A stretch of DNA of 64,000 bases from Anaerolineae bacterium (GCA_022823945.1 JAJEBK010000014.1:88289-152288), one strand, 5' to 3'. Counted from the first letter of the stretch, positions 27,350 to 37,155 are shown. The notes: a model not told the origin generated them from the sequence alone. Numbers and translations: made by a program.

Positions 27350-27403
27350 TTGATGCGATTGCCTGTTTGATGCGATTGCCTGTAAGTTGATGCGATTGCC
27401 TGT
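27350..27403 (+). repeat. Three exact copies of a 17-base repeat
   Basis: TTGATGCGATTGCCTGT occurs at 27350-27366, 27367-27383 and 27387-27403 (the third after an AAG spacer). They lie directly upstream of the candidate promoter of the giant FN3 gene and may be operators or slippage products. Too few and too close for a CRISPR array. Confidence 0.8.
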
Positions 27404-27441
27404 AAGTAACGGCGATTATTCAAAATCATTCGCGTATTGAA

Positions 27442-27469
27442 TTGCGCAAGCAGCGCTTCCAAATACAAT
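27442..27469 (+). promoter_or_regulatory. Candidate promoter of the giant FN3 gene
   Basis: TTGCGC (27442-27447), 16 bases, TACAAT (27464-27469), followed by a leader of about 45 bases to the ATG at 27518. The -35 is weak. Confidence 0.35.
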
Positions 27470-27517
27470 GGATACTTGTGCTGCTTGCGATATCTCCGAA
27501 TTATGCGAGAGGGCAAT

Positions 27518-30500
27518 ATGGGCTTCAAGAAGTTCTTTCCAAAATCCCGTCTGATGTGGCTGGTCATCGTGCTTTTGAGCCTGCTTGCGCTGCCTGTCGG
27601 CGTGCAGGCGCAAGATCCGCCAGAAAATGTACAGCTTTCCAACCCCACCACGAGCAGCCTTACCCTGTCCTGGGACGTGGTCGACGGGGCGACAGGTTAT
27701 GAATACCGTGAGGTATCTCCTAACACCGGCATAGAACAGTCGGTTGTGGGCGGCAGCACATCTTCCGTCACAATCAGCGGCCTGGGTTCTTCCACATTTT
27801 ATGGATTCCAGATGCGCACTGTGGTCGGCAGCCAAAAATCATTGTGGACCCAAACAGCCATTCAGTATACAAGTCCAAAGCCGCCAAGAAATCTACGGAC
27901 AATTTGTGTGGCTGGCACCACTGCGCAAGTCGCCTGGGATGCGCCGGATTTAAGCGGCAGAACCAGCGTAGTGTACCCGCCATTCAATTATGAGGTCAAG
28001 ATCAACAACGGCAACTGGCAAGCCCGAGCCTCGTCGCGGGGCCGCCTGATTAGCCAGCTGACTGTGGGTACAACTTACACCTTCCATGTTCGCGCGCTGC
28101 TGCAAAATGCTTTCAGCGCCGAAACGAGCGCCCAAGTAACCACCAAGGTTGTGCACATTGCGCCGCCGACAAATTTGCAAACCTCCGATATCACTAGCAG
28201 TTCTATGACGTTGACCTGGAATGCGAGCAGCACCAGCTCAGTTTCTTCCTATGAAGTCAGCTCCGATGATGGTGCCACCTGGGTCGATTCTGGCAGCGAC
28301 CTCACCCACAGCTTCACAAATCTGGATGACCACACCAGCTATAGACTGCGTGTTCGCGCGAAAAGCGGCAGCGACATCTCCTGCCCTGTCACTGCGGAGG
28401 CGGCGACAACCTTGTCGAACTCGCCGACGAACTTGAGCACCAGCGGCATCACCCAAACCGCCATCACCTTGTCCTGGACGAAATCCGCCACCGCCACCGC
28501 CTACAAGGTGCGCAAGGACACGGACAGCTGGACGACCTTGGGCGATGTTGCGACTTATGACTTCACCGGGCTGACTGCCGATACCGCCTACAACCTGCAA
28601 GTCCTCGCCGTCCATCAGCACGGCGATTCCGATATCGCAGCCATAAACGCCCGGACCTTGATCAATGTGCCAGCCGCGCCATCGGGCTTGGCTACCAGCG
28701 GCTTCACCGAAACCGGCATCACGCTGTCCTGGACGAAATCCGCCACCGCCAGCGCCTACAAAGTGCGCAAAGACAGCGGCGATAGCTGGACGACCCTGGG
28801 CGATGTCGCGACTTACAGCTTCACCGGCTTGAGCGCCGGGGCGAGCTACAGCCTGCAAGTGCTCGCCAGCAACGCCGGTGGCGATTCTGCCCCTGTTTCT
28901 ATTGATGCCAGCACCCTGCCCGCCGCGCCAACGGGCTTGGCTACCAGCGGCATCACGCAGACGGGCATCACCCTGTCCTGGACGAAATCGACTGGCGCAA
29001 CCGCCTACAAGGTGCGCAAAGACAGCAACGATAGCTGGACGACCCTGGGCGATGTCGCGACTTACACCTTTACCGGCTTGGATGCCAACACGGCTTACAC
29101 TTTGCAAGTCCTCGCCAGCAACGCGAGCGGTGATTCTGCCTCTGCGTCCATCAGCGCAACGACGTTACTCAACGCGCCTGCCGCGCCAACGGGCTTGAGC
29201 ACCAGCAGCATCACGCAGACCGCTATCACGTTGTCCTGGACGAAATCCGCCACCGCAACCGCCTACAAGGTGCGCAAAGACAGCGGTGATAGCTGGACGA
29301 CCCTGGGCGATGTCGCGACTTACAACTTCACCGGGCTGACTGCCAACACGGCTTACACCTTGCAAGTCCTCGCCAGCAACGCCGGCGGTGATTCTGCCCC
29401 TGCGTCCAGCAGCGCAACGACGTTACCCAATGCGCCCGCCGCGCCAACCGGCTTGGTCGGCAGCAACTTCTCGACGACAGGCATCACCCTGTCCTGGACG
29501 AAATCGACTGGCGCAACCGCCTACAAGGTGCGCAAGGACAGCAACGATAGCTGGACGACCCTGGGCGATGTCGCGACTTACAACTTCACCGGCTTGAGCG
29601 CCGGGACGAACTACAGCCTGCAAGTCCTCGCCAGCAATGCCGGTGGCGACTCCACTGCCGCTTCTATCGATGCCTTCACCCTGTCTGTCGCGCCAACGGG
29701 CTTGAGCACCAGCAGCATCACGCAGTCCAGCATCACACTGAATTGGACGAAATCGACTGGGGCAACTGGCTACCAGGTGAACGGCGGGGCGCTGTCCGAC
29801 TGGACGACGTTGGGGGATGTCGCGACTTATACATTCAGCGGCTTGAGCGCCAACACGCAGTACACATTGCAGGTGCGGGCGGTTAATTCGAGCGGCGAGT
29901 CCAGCGCGGCATCAGCCACCGCCAGCACGCTGCCCAATGCGCCGGGCGCGCCGACGAGTTTGACGACCAGTGGCATCACGCAAACAGCCATCACCTTGAA
30001 TTGGACGAAGCCGGCCAGTGGGGACGGCTACCAGGTGAATGGCGGGGCGCTGTCCGGCTGGACGAATGCCGGCGATGTAACGACCTATACTTTCACTGGC
30101 TTGACCGCCAACACACAATATACATTGCAGGTGCGGGCGTTGAACCAGGGCGGGAATTCGGGCGCGGTATCCGCAGCCGCCAAGACCTTGCCCAACGCGC
30201 CCACCAGCCCGGCAACTTCCGAAATCACGAGCAACAGCATCAAGCTGAGCTGGACAGCCAGCGCTGGCGGTGCCGACAGCTACGAAGTCAGCAGCGACGG
30301 ATCGACCTGGGTGGATTCGGGCGGCAGCGATACGGAACATATCTTCACCGGCCTGGATGCCAATACGGCATACACGCTGCGAGTACGGGCGAAAAATAGC
30401 AGCGGGGAATCGACTGCGGTTTCTATCGCAGCCAGGACATTGGTCAACGCGCCGGGCACACCAGATGACTTGGAAACCAGCGGCATCACGCAAACGGCTA

Positions 30501-33500
30501 TCACGCTGTCCTGGACGAAATCGACTGGCGCAACCGCCTACAAGGTGCGCAAAGACAGCGGCGATAGCTGGACGACCCTGGGCGATGTCGCGACTTATGA
30601 ATTCACCGGGCTGACCGCCGATACGGCTTACACCTTGCAAGTTCTCGCCAACAACGCCGGCGGCGATTCCGAGATCGCTTCTATCGATGCCTCGACGCTG
30701 CCGAATGCGCCAGCCGCGCCGACAGGTCTGACCACCAGCGGCATCACCCAAAACAGCATCACCCTGTCCTGGACGAAGTCAACTGGCGCAACCGCCTACA
30801 AAGTCCGCAGAGGCACAAATGGCGCGTTCACAGAACTCGGCGATGTCGCGACTTATACTTTCACTGGCTTGACTGCCAATACGGCTTACACCTTGCAAGT
30901 GCTGGCTAGCAATGCCGGCGGCGATTCTGCCACCGCGCAAACATCCGCAACGACCAATAATGTGCCGCCACCGGCCGCGCCGGCCGCGCCAACAGGCTTG
31001 AGCACCAGCGGCATCACGCAGACGTCGATCACCCTGTCCTGGACGAAGTCAACTGGCGCAACCGCCTACAAAGTGCGCAAGGGCACGGACAGCTGGGCGA
31101 CCCTGGGCGATGTCGCGACTTACCAATTCACCGGGCTGACTGCCGATACGGCTTACAGCCTGCAAGTGCTGGCCAACAATGCCGGCGGCGACTCCACTGC
31201 CGCGTCCGTCAACGCCAGGACACTGGTCAACCCTCCAGCCGCGCCAACGGGCTTGAGTACCAGCAGCATCACCCATAACAGCATCACGTTGAATTGGACG
31301 AGAGTGTCCGGGATCACCTACCGGGTGAACGGCGGGGCGCTCACAGAATGGACTACGGTGGGTGGTGTCGCGACCTACACTTTCACCGGCTTGGCCGCCA
31401 ACACACCATATACATTGCAGGTGCGGGCGCTGAACAGGAGCGGGCCGTCCAGCGCGGCATCAACCAGCGCCACGACACTGGCCGCCCCGCCAGCTGCGCC
31501 AGCTGCGCCGACGAGTTTGACGACCAGCGGCATCACGCAGACGGCCATTACCTTGAATTGGACGAAGCAGGCCGGTGCGAGCGGCTATCAGGTGAACGGG
31601 GGAGTGCTGTCCGACTGGACAAATGCCGGCGATGTCGCGACTTATACATTCACCAGCTTGACCGCCAACACGCAGTACACATTGCAGGTGCGAGCGCTAA
31701 ACCGGGGCGGGAATTCGGCCGCGGTATCCTCAGACGCCAAGACCTTGCCGAATGCGCCCACCAGCCCGGCAACTTCCGAGATCACAAACAACAGCATCAA
31801 GCTGAGCTGGACGGCCAGCATCGTCGGCGCCGACAGCTACGAAGTCAGCGCCGACGGGTCGACCTGGGTGGATTCGGGCGGTAGCGATACCGAGCATGCC
31901 TTTACCGGTTTGGATGCCGATACGGCGTACACATTGCAAGTGCGGGCGAAAAATAGCAGCGGGGTATCGGCGGCGGTTTCTGTCGCCGCCAGGACCCTGC
32001 CCAATGCGCCGGCCGCGCCGACAGGCTTGACCACCAGCGGCATCACCCAGAGCAGCGTCACCTTGTCCTGGACGAAATCGACTGGCGCTACCGCCTACAA
32101 AGTCCGCGCAGGCACAACTGGCGCGTTCACAGTACTCGGCGATGTCGCGACTTACACCTTTACGGGCTTGACTGCCAACACGGCTTACACCTTGCAAGTG
32201 CTGGCCAGCAATGCCGGCGGCGATTCTGCCACCGCACAAACGACGGCTACGACGAACAATGTGCCGCCACCGGCCGCGCCAGCCCCGCCAACGGGCTTGG
32301 CCACCAGCGGCATCACCCAGACAGAAATCACGCTGTCCTGGACGAAATCGACTGGCGCAATCGCCTACAAAGTCCGCAAAGACAGCAACGATAGCTGGAC
32401 GCCCCTGGGCGATGTCGCGACTTACGAATTTACCGGACTGACTGCCGATACCGACTACAGCCTGCAAGTGCTGGCCAGCAATGCCGGCGGTGATTCTGCT
32501 GCCGCGTCCATCAGAGCCAAGACACTGGCCAACGTGCCAGCCACGCCAGCAGACCTGGCTACCAGCGAAATCACGCAGACAGAAATCACCCTGTCGTGGA
32601 CAAAGTCGACTGGCGCAACCGCCTACAAGGTGCGCAAAGACACGGACAGTTGGACAACGTTGGGCGATGTCGCGACTTACCAATTCACCGGGCTGACTGC
32701 CGATACCACCTACAGCCTGCAAGTTCTCGCCAGCAACGACGCCGGTGATTCTGCTGCCGATTCCATCGCCGCCAAGACCCTGCCCAATGTGCCAGCCGCG
32801 CCGACAGGCTTGACCGCCAGCGACTACACGCCGACAGGCATCACGCTGTCGTGGACAAAGTCGACTGGCGCAACCGCCTACAAAGTCCGCAAGGACAGCA
32901 ACGATAGCTGGACGATCCTGGGCGATGTCGCGACGTACCAATTCACCGGCTTGACAGCCAATACGCAATATACACTGGAAGTGCTGGCCAGCAACGCCGG
33001 CGGCGATTCTGCTGCCGCTTCTATCAATGAAAGCACTTTGCCCGCCGTGCCAATTGGCTTGACAACCAGTGGCATCACGCAAACAGCCATCACCCTGTCC
33101 TGGACGAAATCGACCGGTGCCACTGGCTACGATGTGCAAGGCGGTACGCTCAATAGCTGGACCGATGTCGGCGATGTCGCCACCTATACCTTCAGCGGGC
33201 TGACTGTCAATACGCAGTACAACTTGAGTGTCAGAGCCAAGAGCAGCGATGGAACAACCGCTGGCGCTTCCATTTCCACGCGCACGCTCCCGCAGACCGG
33301 GCTCGCCAGCCCCTCCGATGTGAATACCAGCGGCATCACGCAGACCGCCATCACCCTGAACTGGACCAAGGTCAGCGCCGCCACGAGCTACGAGGTCAAT
33401 GGCGGCGCGCTCACCGGCTGGACAGATGTTGGCGATGTCGCCGCCTACACCTTCAGCGGGCTGAATGACAACACGCAATACAGCTTGCAAGTGCGCGCCA

Positions 33501-34564
33501 TAGACAGCTTCGACAACCGCACCTCCGCCGCCGTTTCTGTTTCGGCACAAACCTTGCTCAATGTCAACCCGCCCCAGAATTTGCAAGCCAGCGAGATCGA
33601 TGAAACGCAAGTTACAGTGGAGTGGACGGACCCGGTCGAATCCCAGAGTTTGCAGATCCAAGCCGCGATGAATTATCAGGTTCGAGGCGGCATGGTATCC
33701 AGCTGGACGAATGTTGGCGATGTCAACAGCTACACATTTGTTGGCTTGAACCCAAATACACAATACAACTTGCAAGTGCGGGCGCAGCAGAGCAGCGTAT
33801 ACTCGCCACCAGTCGAGGTATTGGCGCAAACGCGCAGGCCGTCAACGGGCAGTTCGGGGCAGGATTCAATAAATTTGGGGCAGCCACCGCGGCCATCGGG
33901 CAATGGCGATGCTGGAGATGAAGACACTCGCGGCTCCAGCAGCACCACCGCGAGCGACCTCTTCACCGAGCCGAGCGAGCCGAGCGCACCGAGTGGACCC
34001 GCCTTCAACTGCAATGACGAACAGAAAGCAATGATCAGCATCAGCCCACAGCCGCCCGGATTGAATGTGCAATGCGTCGGTCCCAACGGCGTCGGCGACC
34101 CCGGCCTGGTTGCGCGCGGCGTTGTCCTGGGAGTCGATGTCTGGGGCTGGGTGCGCGATTTCGAGGTCTGCTTCAAGCCGGCCGGCGCGGTGGTCTTCCT
34201 GGATGCCTCCTTTAGCCCGCGCCGCCTGACAGATGTTGGTCTCTATAGCCGCGCTGGCATGACCTGCGCGCGACTGGCTCGCCCCGGCACCCTGGTGCTG
34301 CTGACCGAGCCTTCCAGCGATCAGCCGCCAGCTATCGCGTCAGATCCCCTCCCTCCAGCATCTTCGGTCGGCAATTGTATGGTGCAGACCCTCGACAACA
34401 TCAACTTCCGCGCCACGCCGGGCGGTCAACTCATCGTGGTCCTGGGGCGCGGCCTCATCCTGAGGGTCTATGAAAAGCAGGGAGACTGGTACAACGTTGA
34501 CTTTTATGAGCAGCGGGGCTGGCTGCATGCAGATTATGTGAGAGCGATCGGGGATTGCGGCTAA
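27518..34564 (+). CDS. Giant secreted protein with 24 FN3 modules and a cysteine/SH3b tail
   Basis: A 2348-residue exported protein. The start at 27518 follows GAGAGGGCAAT, and MGFKKFFPKSRLMWLVIVLL begins a signal peptide ending near VGVQAQ. I count 24 FN3 modules of about 84 residues (about 36-2110), most with the frame APTGL-TSGITQ-ITLSWTKSTGATAYKVRKDS-D-WTTLGDVATY-FTGLTA-T-Y-LQVLASN-GGDS; modules 1-3 and 24 are more diverged, as capping modules often are. A Ser/Gly/Pro linker (about 2110-2160) leads to a cysteine-bearing domain (about 2163-2270, with GVVLGVDVWGWV and FEVCF) and an SH3b-like tail (about 2285-2348, INFRATPGGQ, GDWYNVDFYEQRGWLHADYV). No catalytic domain, wall-anchor motif or membrane helix is seen. 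Such arrays usually act in adhesion or as spacers; the exact job here is unknown. Confidence 0.9.
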   Translation: MGFKKFFPKSRLMWLVIVLLSLLALPVGVQAQDPPENVQLSNPTTSSLTLSWDVVDGATGYEYREVSPNTGIEQSVVGGSTSSVTISGLGSSTFYGFQMRTVVGSQKSLWTQTAIQYTSPKPPRNLRTICVAGTTAQVAWDAPDLSGRTSVVYPPFNYEVKINNGNWQARASSRGRLISQLTVGTTYTFHVRALLQNAFSAETSAQVTTKVVHIAPPTNLQTSDITSSSMTLTWNASSTSSVSSYEVSSDDGATWVDSGSDLTHSFTNLDDHTSYRLRVRAKSGSDISCPVTAEAATTLSNSPTNLSTSGITQTAITLSWTKSATATAYKVRKDTDSWTTLGDVATYDFTGLTADTAYNLQVLAVHQHGDSDIAAINARTLINVPAAPSGLATSGFTETGITLSWTKSATASAYKVRKDSGDSWTTLGDVATYSFTGLSAGASYSLQVLASNAGGDSAPVSIDASTLPAAPTGLATSGITQTGITLSWTKSTGATAYKVRKDSNDSWTTLGDVATYTFTGLDANTAYTLQVLASNASGDSASASISATTLLNAPAAPTGLSTSSITQTAITLSWTKSATATAYKVRKDSGDSWTTLGDVATYNFTGLTANTAYTLQVLASNAGGDSAPASSSATTLPNAPAAPTGLVGSNFSTTGITLSWTKSTGATAYKVRKDSNDSWTTLGDVATYNFTGLSAGTNYSLQVLASNAGGDSTAASIDAFTLSVAPTGLSTSSITQSSITLNWTKSTGATGYQVNGGALSDWTTLGDVATYTFSGLSANTQYTLQVRAVNSSGESSAASATASTLPNAPGAPTSLTTSGITQTAITLNWTKPASGDGYQVNGGALSGWTNAGDVTTYTFTGLTANTQYTLQVRALNQGGNSGAVSAAAKTLPNAPTSPATSEITSNSIKLSWTASAGGADSYEVSSDGSTWVDSGGSDTEHIFTGLDANTAYTLRVRAKNSSGESTAVSIAARTLVNAPGTPDDLETSGITQTAITLSWTKSTGATAYKVRKDSGDSWTTLGDVATYEFTGLTADTAYTLQVLANNAGGDSEIASIDASTLPNAPAAPTGLTTSGITQNSITLSWTKSTGATAYKVRRGTNGAFTELGDVATYTFTGLTANTAYTLQVLASNAGGDSATAQTSATTNNVPPPAAPAAPTGLSTSGITQTSITLSWTKSTGATAYKVRKGTDSWATLGDVATYQFTGLTADTAYSLQVLANNAGGDSTAASVNARTLVNPPAAPTGLSTSSITHNSITLNWTRVSGITYRVNGGALTEWTTVGGVATYTFTGLAANTPYTLQVRALNRSGPSSAASTSATTLAAPPAAPAAPTSLTTSGITQTAITLNWTKQAGASGYQVNGGVLSDWTNAGDVATYTFTSLTANTQYTLQVRALNRGGNSAAVSSDAKTLPNAPTSPATSEITNNSIKLSWTASIVGADSYEVSADGSTWVDSGGSDTEHAFTGLDADTAYTLQVRAKNSSGVSAAVSVAARTLPNAPAAPTGLTTSGITQSSVTLSWTKSTGATAYKVRAGTTGAFTVLGDVATYTFTGLTANTAYTLQVLASNAGGDSATAQTTATTNNVPPPAAPAPPTGLATSGITQTEITLSWTKSTGAIAYKVRKDSNDSWTPLGDVATYEFTGLTADTDYSLQVLASNAGGDSAAASIRAKTLANVPATPADLATSEITQTEITLSWTKSTGATAYKVRKDTDSWTTLGDVATYQFTGLTADTTYSLQVLASNDAGDSAADSIAAKTLPNVPAAPTGLTASDYTPTGITLSWTKSTGATAYKVRKDSNDSWTILGDVATYQFTGLTANTQYTLEVLASNAGGDSAAASINESTLPAVPIGLTTSGITQTAITLSWTKSTGATGYDVQGGTLNSWTDVGDVATYTFSGLTVNTQYNLSVRAKSSDGTTAGASISTRTLPQTGLASPSDVNTSGITQTAITLNWTKVSAATSYEVNGGALTGWTDVGDVAAYTFSGLNDNTQYSLQVRAIDSFDNRTSAAVSVSAQTLLNVNPPQNLQASEIDETQVTVEWTDPVESQSLQIQAAMNYQVRGGMVSSWTNVGDVNSYTFVGLNPNTQYNLQVRAQQSSVYSPPVEVLAQTRRPSTGSSGQDSINLGQPPRPSGNGDAGDEDTRGSSSTTASDLFTEPSEPSAPSGPAFNCNDEQKAMISISPQPPGLNVQCVGPNGVGDPGLVARGVVLGVDVWGWVRDFEVCFKPAGAVVFLDASFSPRRLTDVGLYSRAGMTCARLARPGTLVLLTEPSSDQPPAIASDPLPPASSVGNCMVQTLDNINFRATPGGQLIVVLGRGLILRVYEKQGDWYNVDFYEQRGWLHADYVRAIGDCG
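28430..33300 (+). repeat. Near-identical FN3-encoding DNA repeats, about 255 bases each
   Basis: Modules 4-22 of the giant gene share long stretches of identical DNA, such as CTGGGCGATGTCGCGACTTA, recurring about every 250-260 bases. A higher-order unit is visible: modules 9-10-11-13 (NGGALS, GGALSGWTNAGDV, DGSTWVDSGGSDTEH, a block ending TNNVPPPAAPA) are repeated as 15-16-17-18. This suggests recent expansion by unequal recombination. Confidence 0.85.
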
Positions 34565-34586
34565 CATAGCGCAGTTCCCCCGCCTC

Positions 34587-34651
34587 GGTGGGTCAGTGTC
34601 GGCGCGCTCTATGCGACTCCAACCGAGCGCGGTAGTGCTATCTGACCCGCC
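34587..34651. other. Nested inverted repeat after the giant FN3 gene
   Basis: Outer arms GGTGGGTCAG (34587-34596) and CTGACCCGCC (34642-34651); inner arms GCGCGCTC (34602-34609) and GAGCGCG (34625-34631). It starts 23 bases after the stop codon and has no U-run, so it is a structured 3' element or small RNA rather than a plain intrinsic terminator. Confidence 0.5.
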
Positions 34652-34728
34652 TTTCTCGCGCTAGAACTCTCAGTAAACGCGAGCAAGTCGTGCGAAAAAG
34701 AGCGCTGGTATTCTGATTCGAAGTTTGT

Positions 34729-34800
34729 GGGGGGCGAGACTTGAGTCGCCCCTGCGACGTTCGTTCATATTGTTGCCTTACTTTGTTGGACTTGCTTCTG
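34729..34800 (+). repeat. Dispersed repeat family A, copy 3
   Basis: GGGGGGCGAGACTTGAGTCG, then CCCTGCGACGTTCGTTCATA and TTGTTGCCTTACTTTGTTGG. It ends 52 bases before the exporter start codon and is the same element, in the same orientation relative to the gene, as copy 4 at 47401 relative to its gene. Confidence 0.65.
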
Positions 34801-34852
34801 TGTCTTGTCGCTCAGCTGTGGTTACAATCTGGCGCGCACCCGGAGGCTCGGA

Positions 34853-35581
34853 ATGGCGCTTTTTTGGGCGAGCATCATCTTGTTTGGCGGCAGCATCGTA
34901 CAGGGCACAATTGGCTTTGCGCTGGGCATGATCGCCGTGCCGCTGCTGGTCGAGGCGGGCTACAGCTTGTCGCAGGCGGTGGCGCTGACCACCCTGGCGA
35001 TCGGCATCCAGGTGGCATTCGGTGTCTGGCAACTGCGCGAGCACATCCCCTGGGACGATGTCAAATTGGCGGCGCTGCTGCGTTATCTGACCGTGCCACT
35101 GGGCATCTGGCTGTTGTTGCAAATTGAAAATATGGACGCAAACGCCGTCAAACGGCTGGTCGGCTGTGGCGTGCTGCTTGGCGTGGGCTTGCGCATGCTG
35201 GCGCGTAGGCAGAAAGCGCGCGATTTGCCCCTGTCGATTTCTGCCGCCGCCTTTGCGCTGAGCGGCATCTTGCAGGGGCTGGTCGCCATGGGCGGTCCGC
35301 CATTGGTGCTGTGGATGACAACGCGCAGCTTTGACGCGCACCAGGCACGGGCTTTTACCAAAACGCTTTTCCTGTTGAACGCGCCGCTGCAAGTGCTGCT
35401 GCTGCTCTTGCTTTCACAAACCATGAACGCGCAGGCGCTGGGCACGGCGCTGCTGCTGACACCGCTGATCTTCGCAGGCACGACAATCGGCGTGCGCATC
35501 GGCAACCGCTTGTCCAAAGCGCGCTTGAATGCGATCGCGCTGGCGCTGCTTGCGCTGATCGGCTTGAACGCCATTTTCTAG
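34853..35581 (+). CDS. TauE/SafE family sulfite/anion exporter
   Basis: A 242-residue membrane protein with about 8 helices. The N-terminal half-repeat FGGSIVQGTIGFALGMIAVPLL and the second half SGILQGLVAMGGPPLVLWM are the duplicated signature of the TauE/SafE family, which exports sulfite, sulfoacetate or other organosulfur anions. The start at 34853 has GGAGG at 34840-34844. It precedes the decarboxylase gene by 22 bases and may share its transcript. Which anion it moves is not shown. Confidence 0.87.
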   Translation: MALFWASIILFGGSIVQGTIGFALGMIAVPLLVEAGYSLSQAVALTTLAIGIQVAFGVWQLREHIPWDDVKLAALLRYLTVPLGIWLLLQIENMDANAVKRLVGCGVLLGVGLRMLARRQKARDLPLSISAAAFALSGILQGLVAMGGPPLVLWMTTRSFDAHQARAFTKTLFLLNAPLQVLLLLLLSQTMNAQALGTALLLTPLIFAGTTIGVRIGNRLSKARLNAIALALLALIGLNAIF

Positions 35582-35603
35582 TGGTTCGCTGTGGAGAGGC
35601 AAC

Positions 35604-37052
35604 ATGGACGATCGCCAGGCGCTTTCTTTCAGCCGAAAAGACATGCGCGAAATCGGTTATGCCGTCATCGAATCGCTGTTGGATTATTACGATTCGCGCG
35701 ACCAGCGGCGAGTCGCGCCCCGGCTGGATCATGCCGCTCTGGAGGCGATCTTGCGCGAGCCGCTGCCCCGAGAGGCATCCGACTGGCGCGATGTGCTGGC
35801 GCAGTTCCAGCAGCAAGTTGTCGAAGCGACCAACCATGTCGATCATCCGCGTTTCTTTGGATACATCCCACTGGCGAACAATTTCATAGGCGTGATGGCT
35901 GATGCGCTGGCAGCCGGGCACAACATCTTCAACGCGGTGTGGCTGCAAGGACCGGGCGCGGCGCAAATCGAACGGCTGACGGTCGACTGGCTGCGGCAGA
36001 TCATGCGTATGCCCGCCCAGGCTGGCGGCACATTCGTCAGTGGCGGCTCGGTAGCCAATCTGTCGGCGCTGGCTGTGGCGCGCACGGTCTGGCTGGATGG
36101 CGACATGTCCGGCGCAGTCGTCTATTGCTCCGATCAACTGCACTTCGCCATTTCGCGCGGATTGCGGGTGTTGGGCTTCGCCGATGAACAACTGCGGATC
36201 TTGCCCAGCGACGGCGATTATCGCTTGTCGCCACAACGTTTGCGCGCAGCCGTACGGGCCGATCGCGCGGCGGGATTACGCCCCTTTTGTGTGGCGGCTA
36301 TCGCAGGCACCACCAGCACCGGCGCGGTCGACCCGCTGGATGCGCTGGCGGATACCTGCGCCGAAGAAGGCTTGTGGCTGCATGTGGACGGAGCCTATGG
36401 CGCGCCAGCCATATTGACCGAGCCGGGGGCGCGGGCTTTGCGGGGGCTGGGCCGCGCTCATTCCCTGGCTTTGGACGCCCACAAGTGGCTCTTCCAGCCT
36501 ATCGAATGCGGCTGTGTGCTGGTGCGCGAGCGGCAATGGCTGCAGCAGACCTTCGCGGCATCGGGCGAATATCTGAAAGACATGGAGCAGCCGGGCGAAG
36601 AAAGAAACTACGGCTATCTGGGCATCCAACTGACCCGTCAATTCCGCGCGTTGAAATTGTGGATGAGCTTCAAGGTCTTCGGTCTGGACGCCATCAGCGA
36701 GGCGATCGCGCAGGGCTTTGCCAATGCAGAACTGGCCGAGCGGCTGCTGCGCGAAGCCGGCTGTTGGCAGATCGTCACGCCGGCGCAGATGGCCATCGTT
36801 ACATTCCGCTATATCCCGACCAATGGCGATGCGGCGTTGGCTGATGAAATCACGCATGGGCTGGTGGCTCGGCTGTTGGAAGATGGCAGCGCATTCGCCA
36901 GTGGCACCCGTTTGCGAGGCAGGCCCGTCATGCGCATCTGCGCCAACAACCCGCGCACCAGCGAAGCCGACCTGCGGCAGACTGTTCAGATCATGGGGCG
37001 ACTGGCAGTCGACCTGGAAGCCGGAATTTCCAGCAAGTCCGCGCGAGGCTGA
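35604..37052 (+). CDS. Group II pyridoxal-dependent decarboxylase
   Basis: A 482-residue PLP enzyme of the aromatic amino acid / glutamate decarboxylase group. The PLP lysine is in SLALDAHKWLFQPIECG (about residue 293); the Asp and Ala that hold the cofactor ring are in LWLHVDGAYGAPA, and HFAISRGLRVLGF with the early PRFFGYIPLANNFIGVMAD segment match the aromatic decarboxylase branch. Substrates known for the family include L-DOPA, tyrosine, tryptophan and phenylalanine; no residue here settles it. GTGGAGAGGCAAC gives the ribosome site. It may be co-expressed with the exporter upstream. Confidence 0.9.
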   Translation: MDDRQALSFSRKDMREIGYAVIESLLDYYDSRDQRRVAPRLDHAALEAILREPLPREASDWRDVLAQFQQQVVEATNHVDHPRFFGYIPLANNFIGVMADALAAGHNIFNAVWLQGPGAAQIERLTVDWLRQIMRMPAQAGGTFVSGGSVANLSALAVARTVWLDGDMSGAVVYCSDQLHFAISRGLRVLGFADEQLRILPSDGDYRLSPQRLRAAVRADRAAGLRPFCVAAIAGTTSTGAVDPLDALADTCAEEGLWLHVDGAYGAPAILTEPGARALRGLGRAHSLALDAHKWLFQPIECGCVLVRERQWLQQTFAASGEYLKDMEQPGEERNYGYLGIQLTRQFRALKLWMSFKVFGLDAISEAIAQGFANAELAERLLREAGCWQIVTPAQMAIVTFRYIPTNGDAALADEITHGLVARLLEDGSAFASGTRLRGRPVMRICANNPRTSEADLRQTVQIMGRLAVDLEAGISSKSARG

Positions 37053-37060
37053 GCGCGTCG

Positions 37061-37099
37061 TCTGTACAGTCTGTACAGATGGCGTATCCTTGCTACAAT
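37061..37099 (+). promoter_or_regulatory. Tandem CTGTACAG palindromes over an extended -10 promoter
   Basis: CTGTACAG occurs at 37062-37069 and 37071-37078 as two directly repeated 8-base palindromes; the second sits at the expected -35 position of TGC-TACAAT (hexamer 37094-37099). No normal -35 is present. It precedes the antiporter gene by about 57 bases and looks like an operator-controlled promoter. Confidence 0.5.
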
Positions 37100-37155
37100 A
37101 CCTACGCTTTCGTAAACAGTTGCTTCTGATTCCCGTTTGAACTGAGGTCTGGGCT

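Noticed and set aside
27350..27403. CRISPR array
   Set aside because: Only three 17-base units, two without spacer, no cas gene.
31730..33829. Long minus-strand open frame of 699 codons opposite the FN3 array
   Set aside because: Antisense of the repeat array; periodicity comes only from the FN3 DNA repeats.
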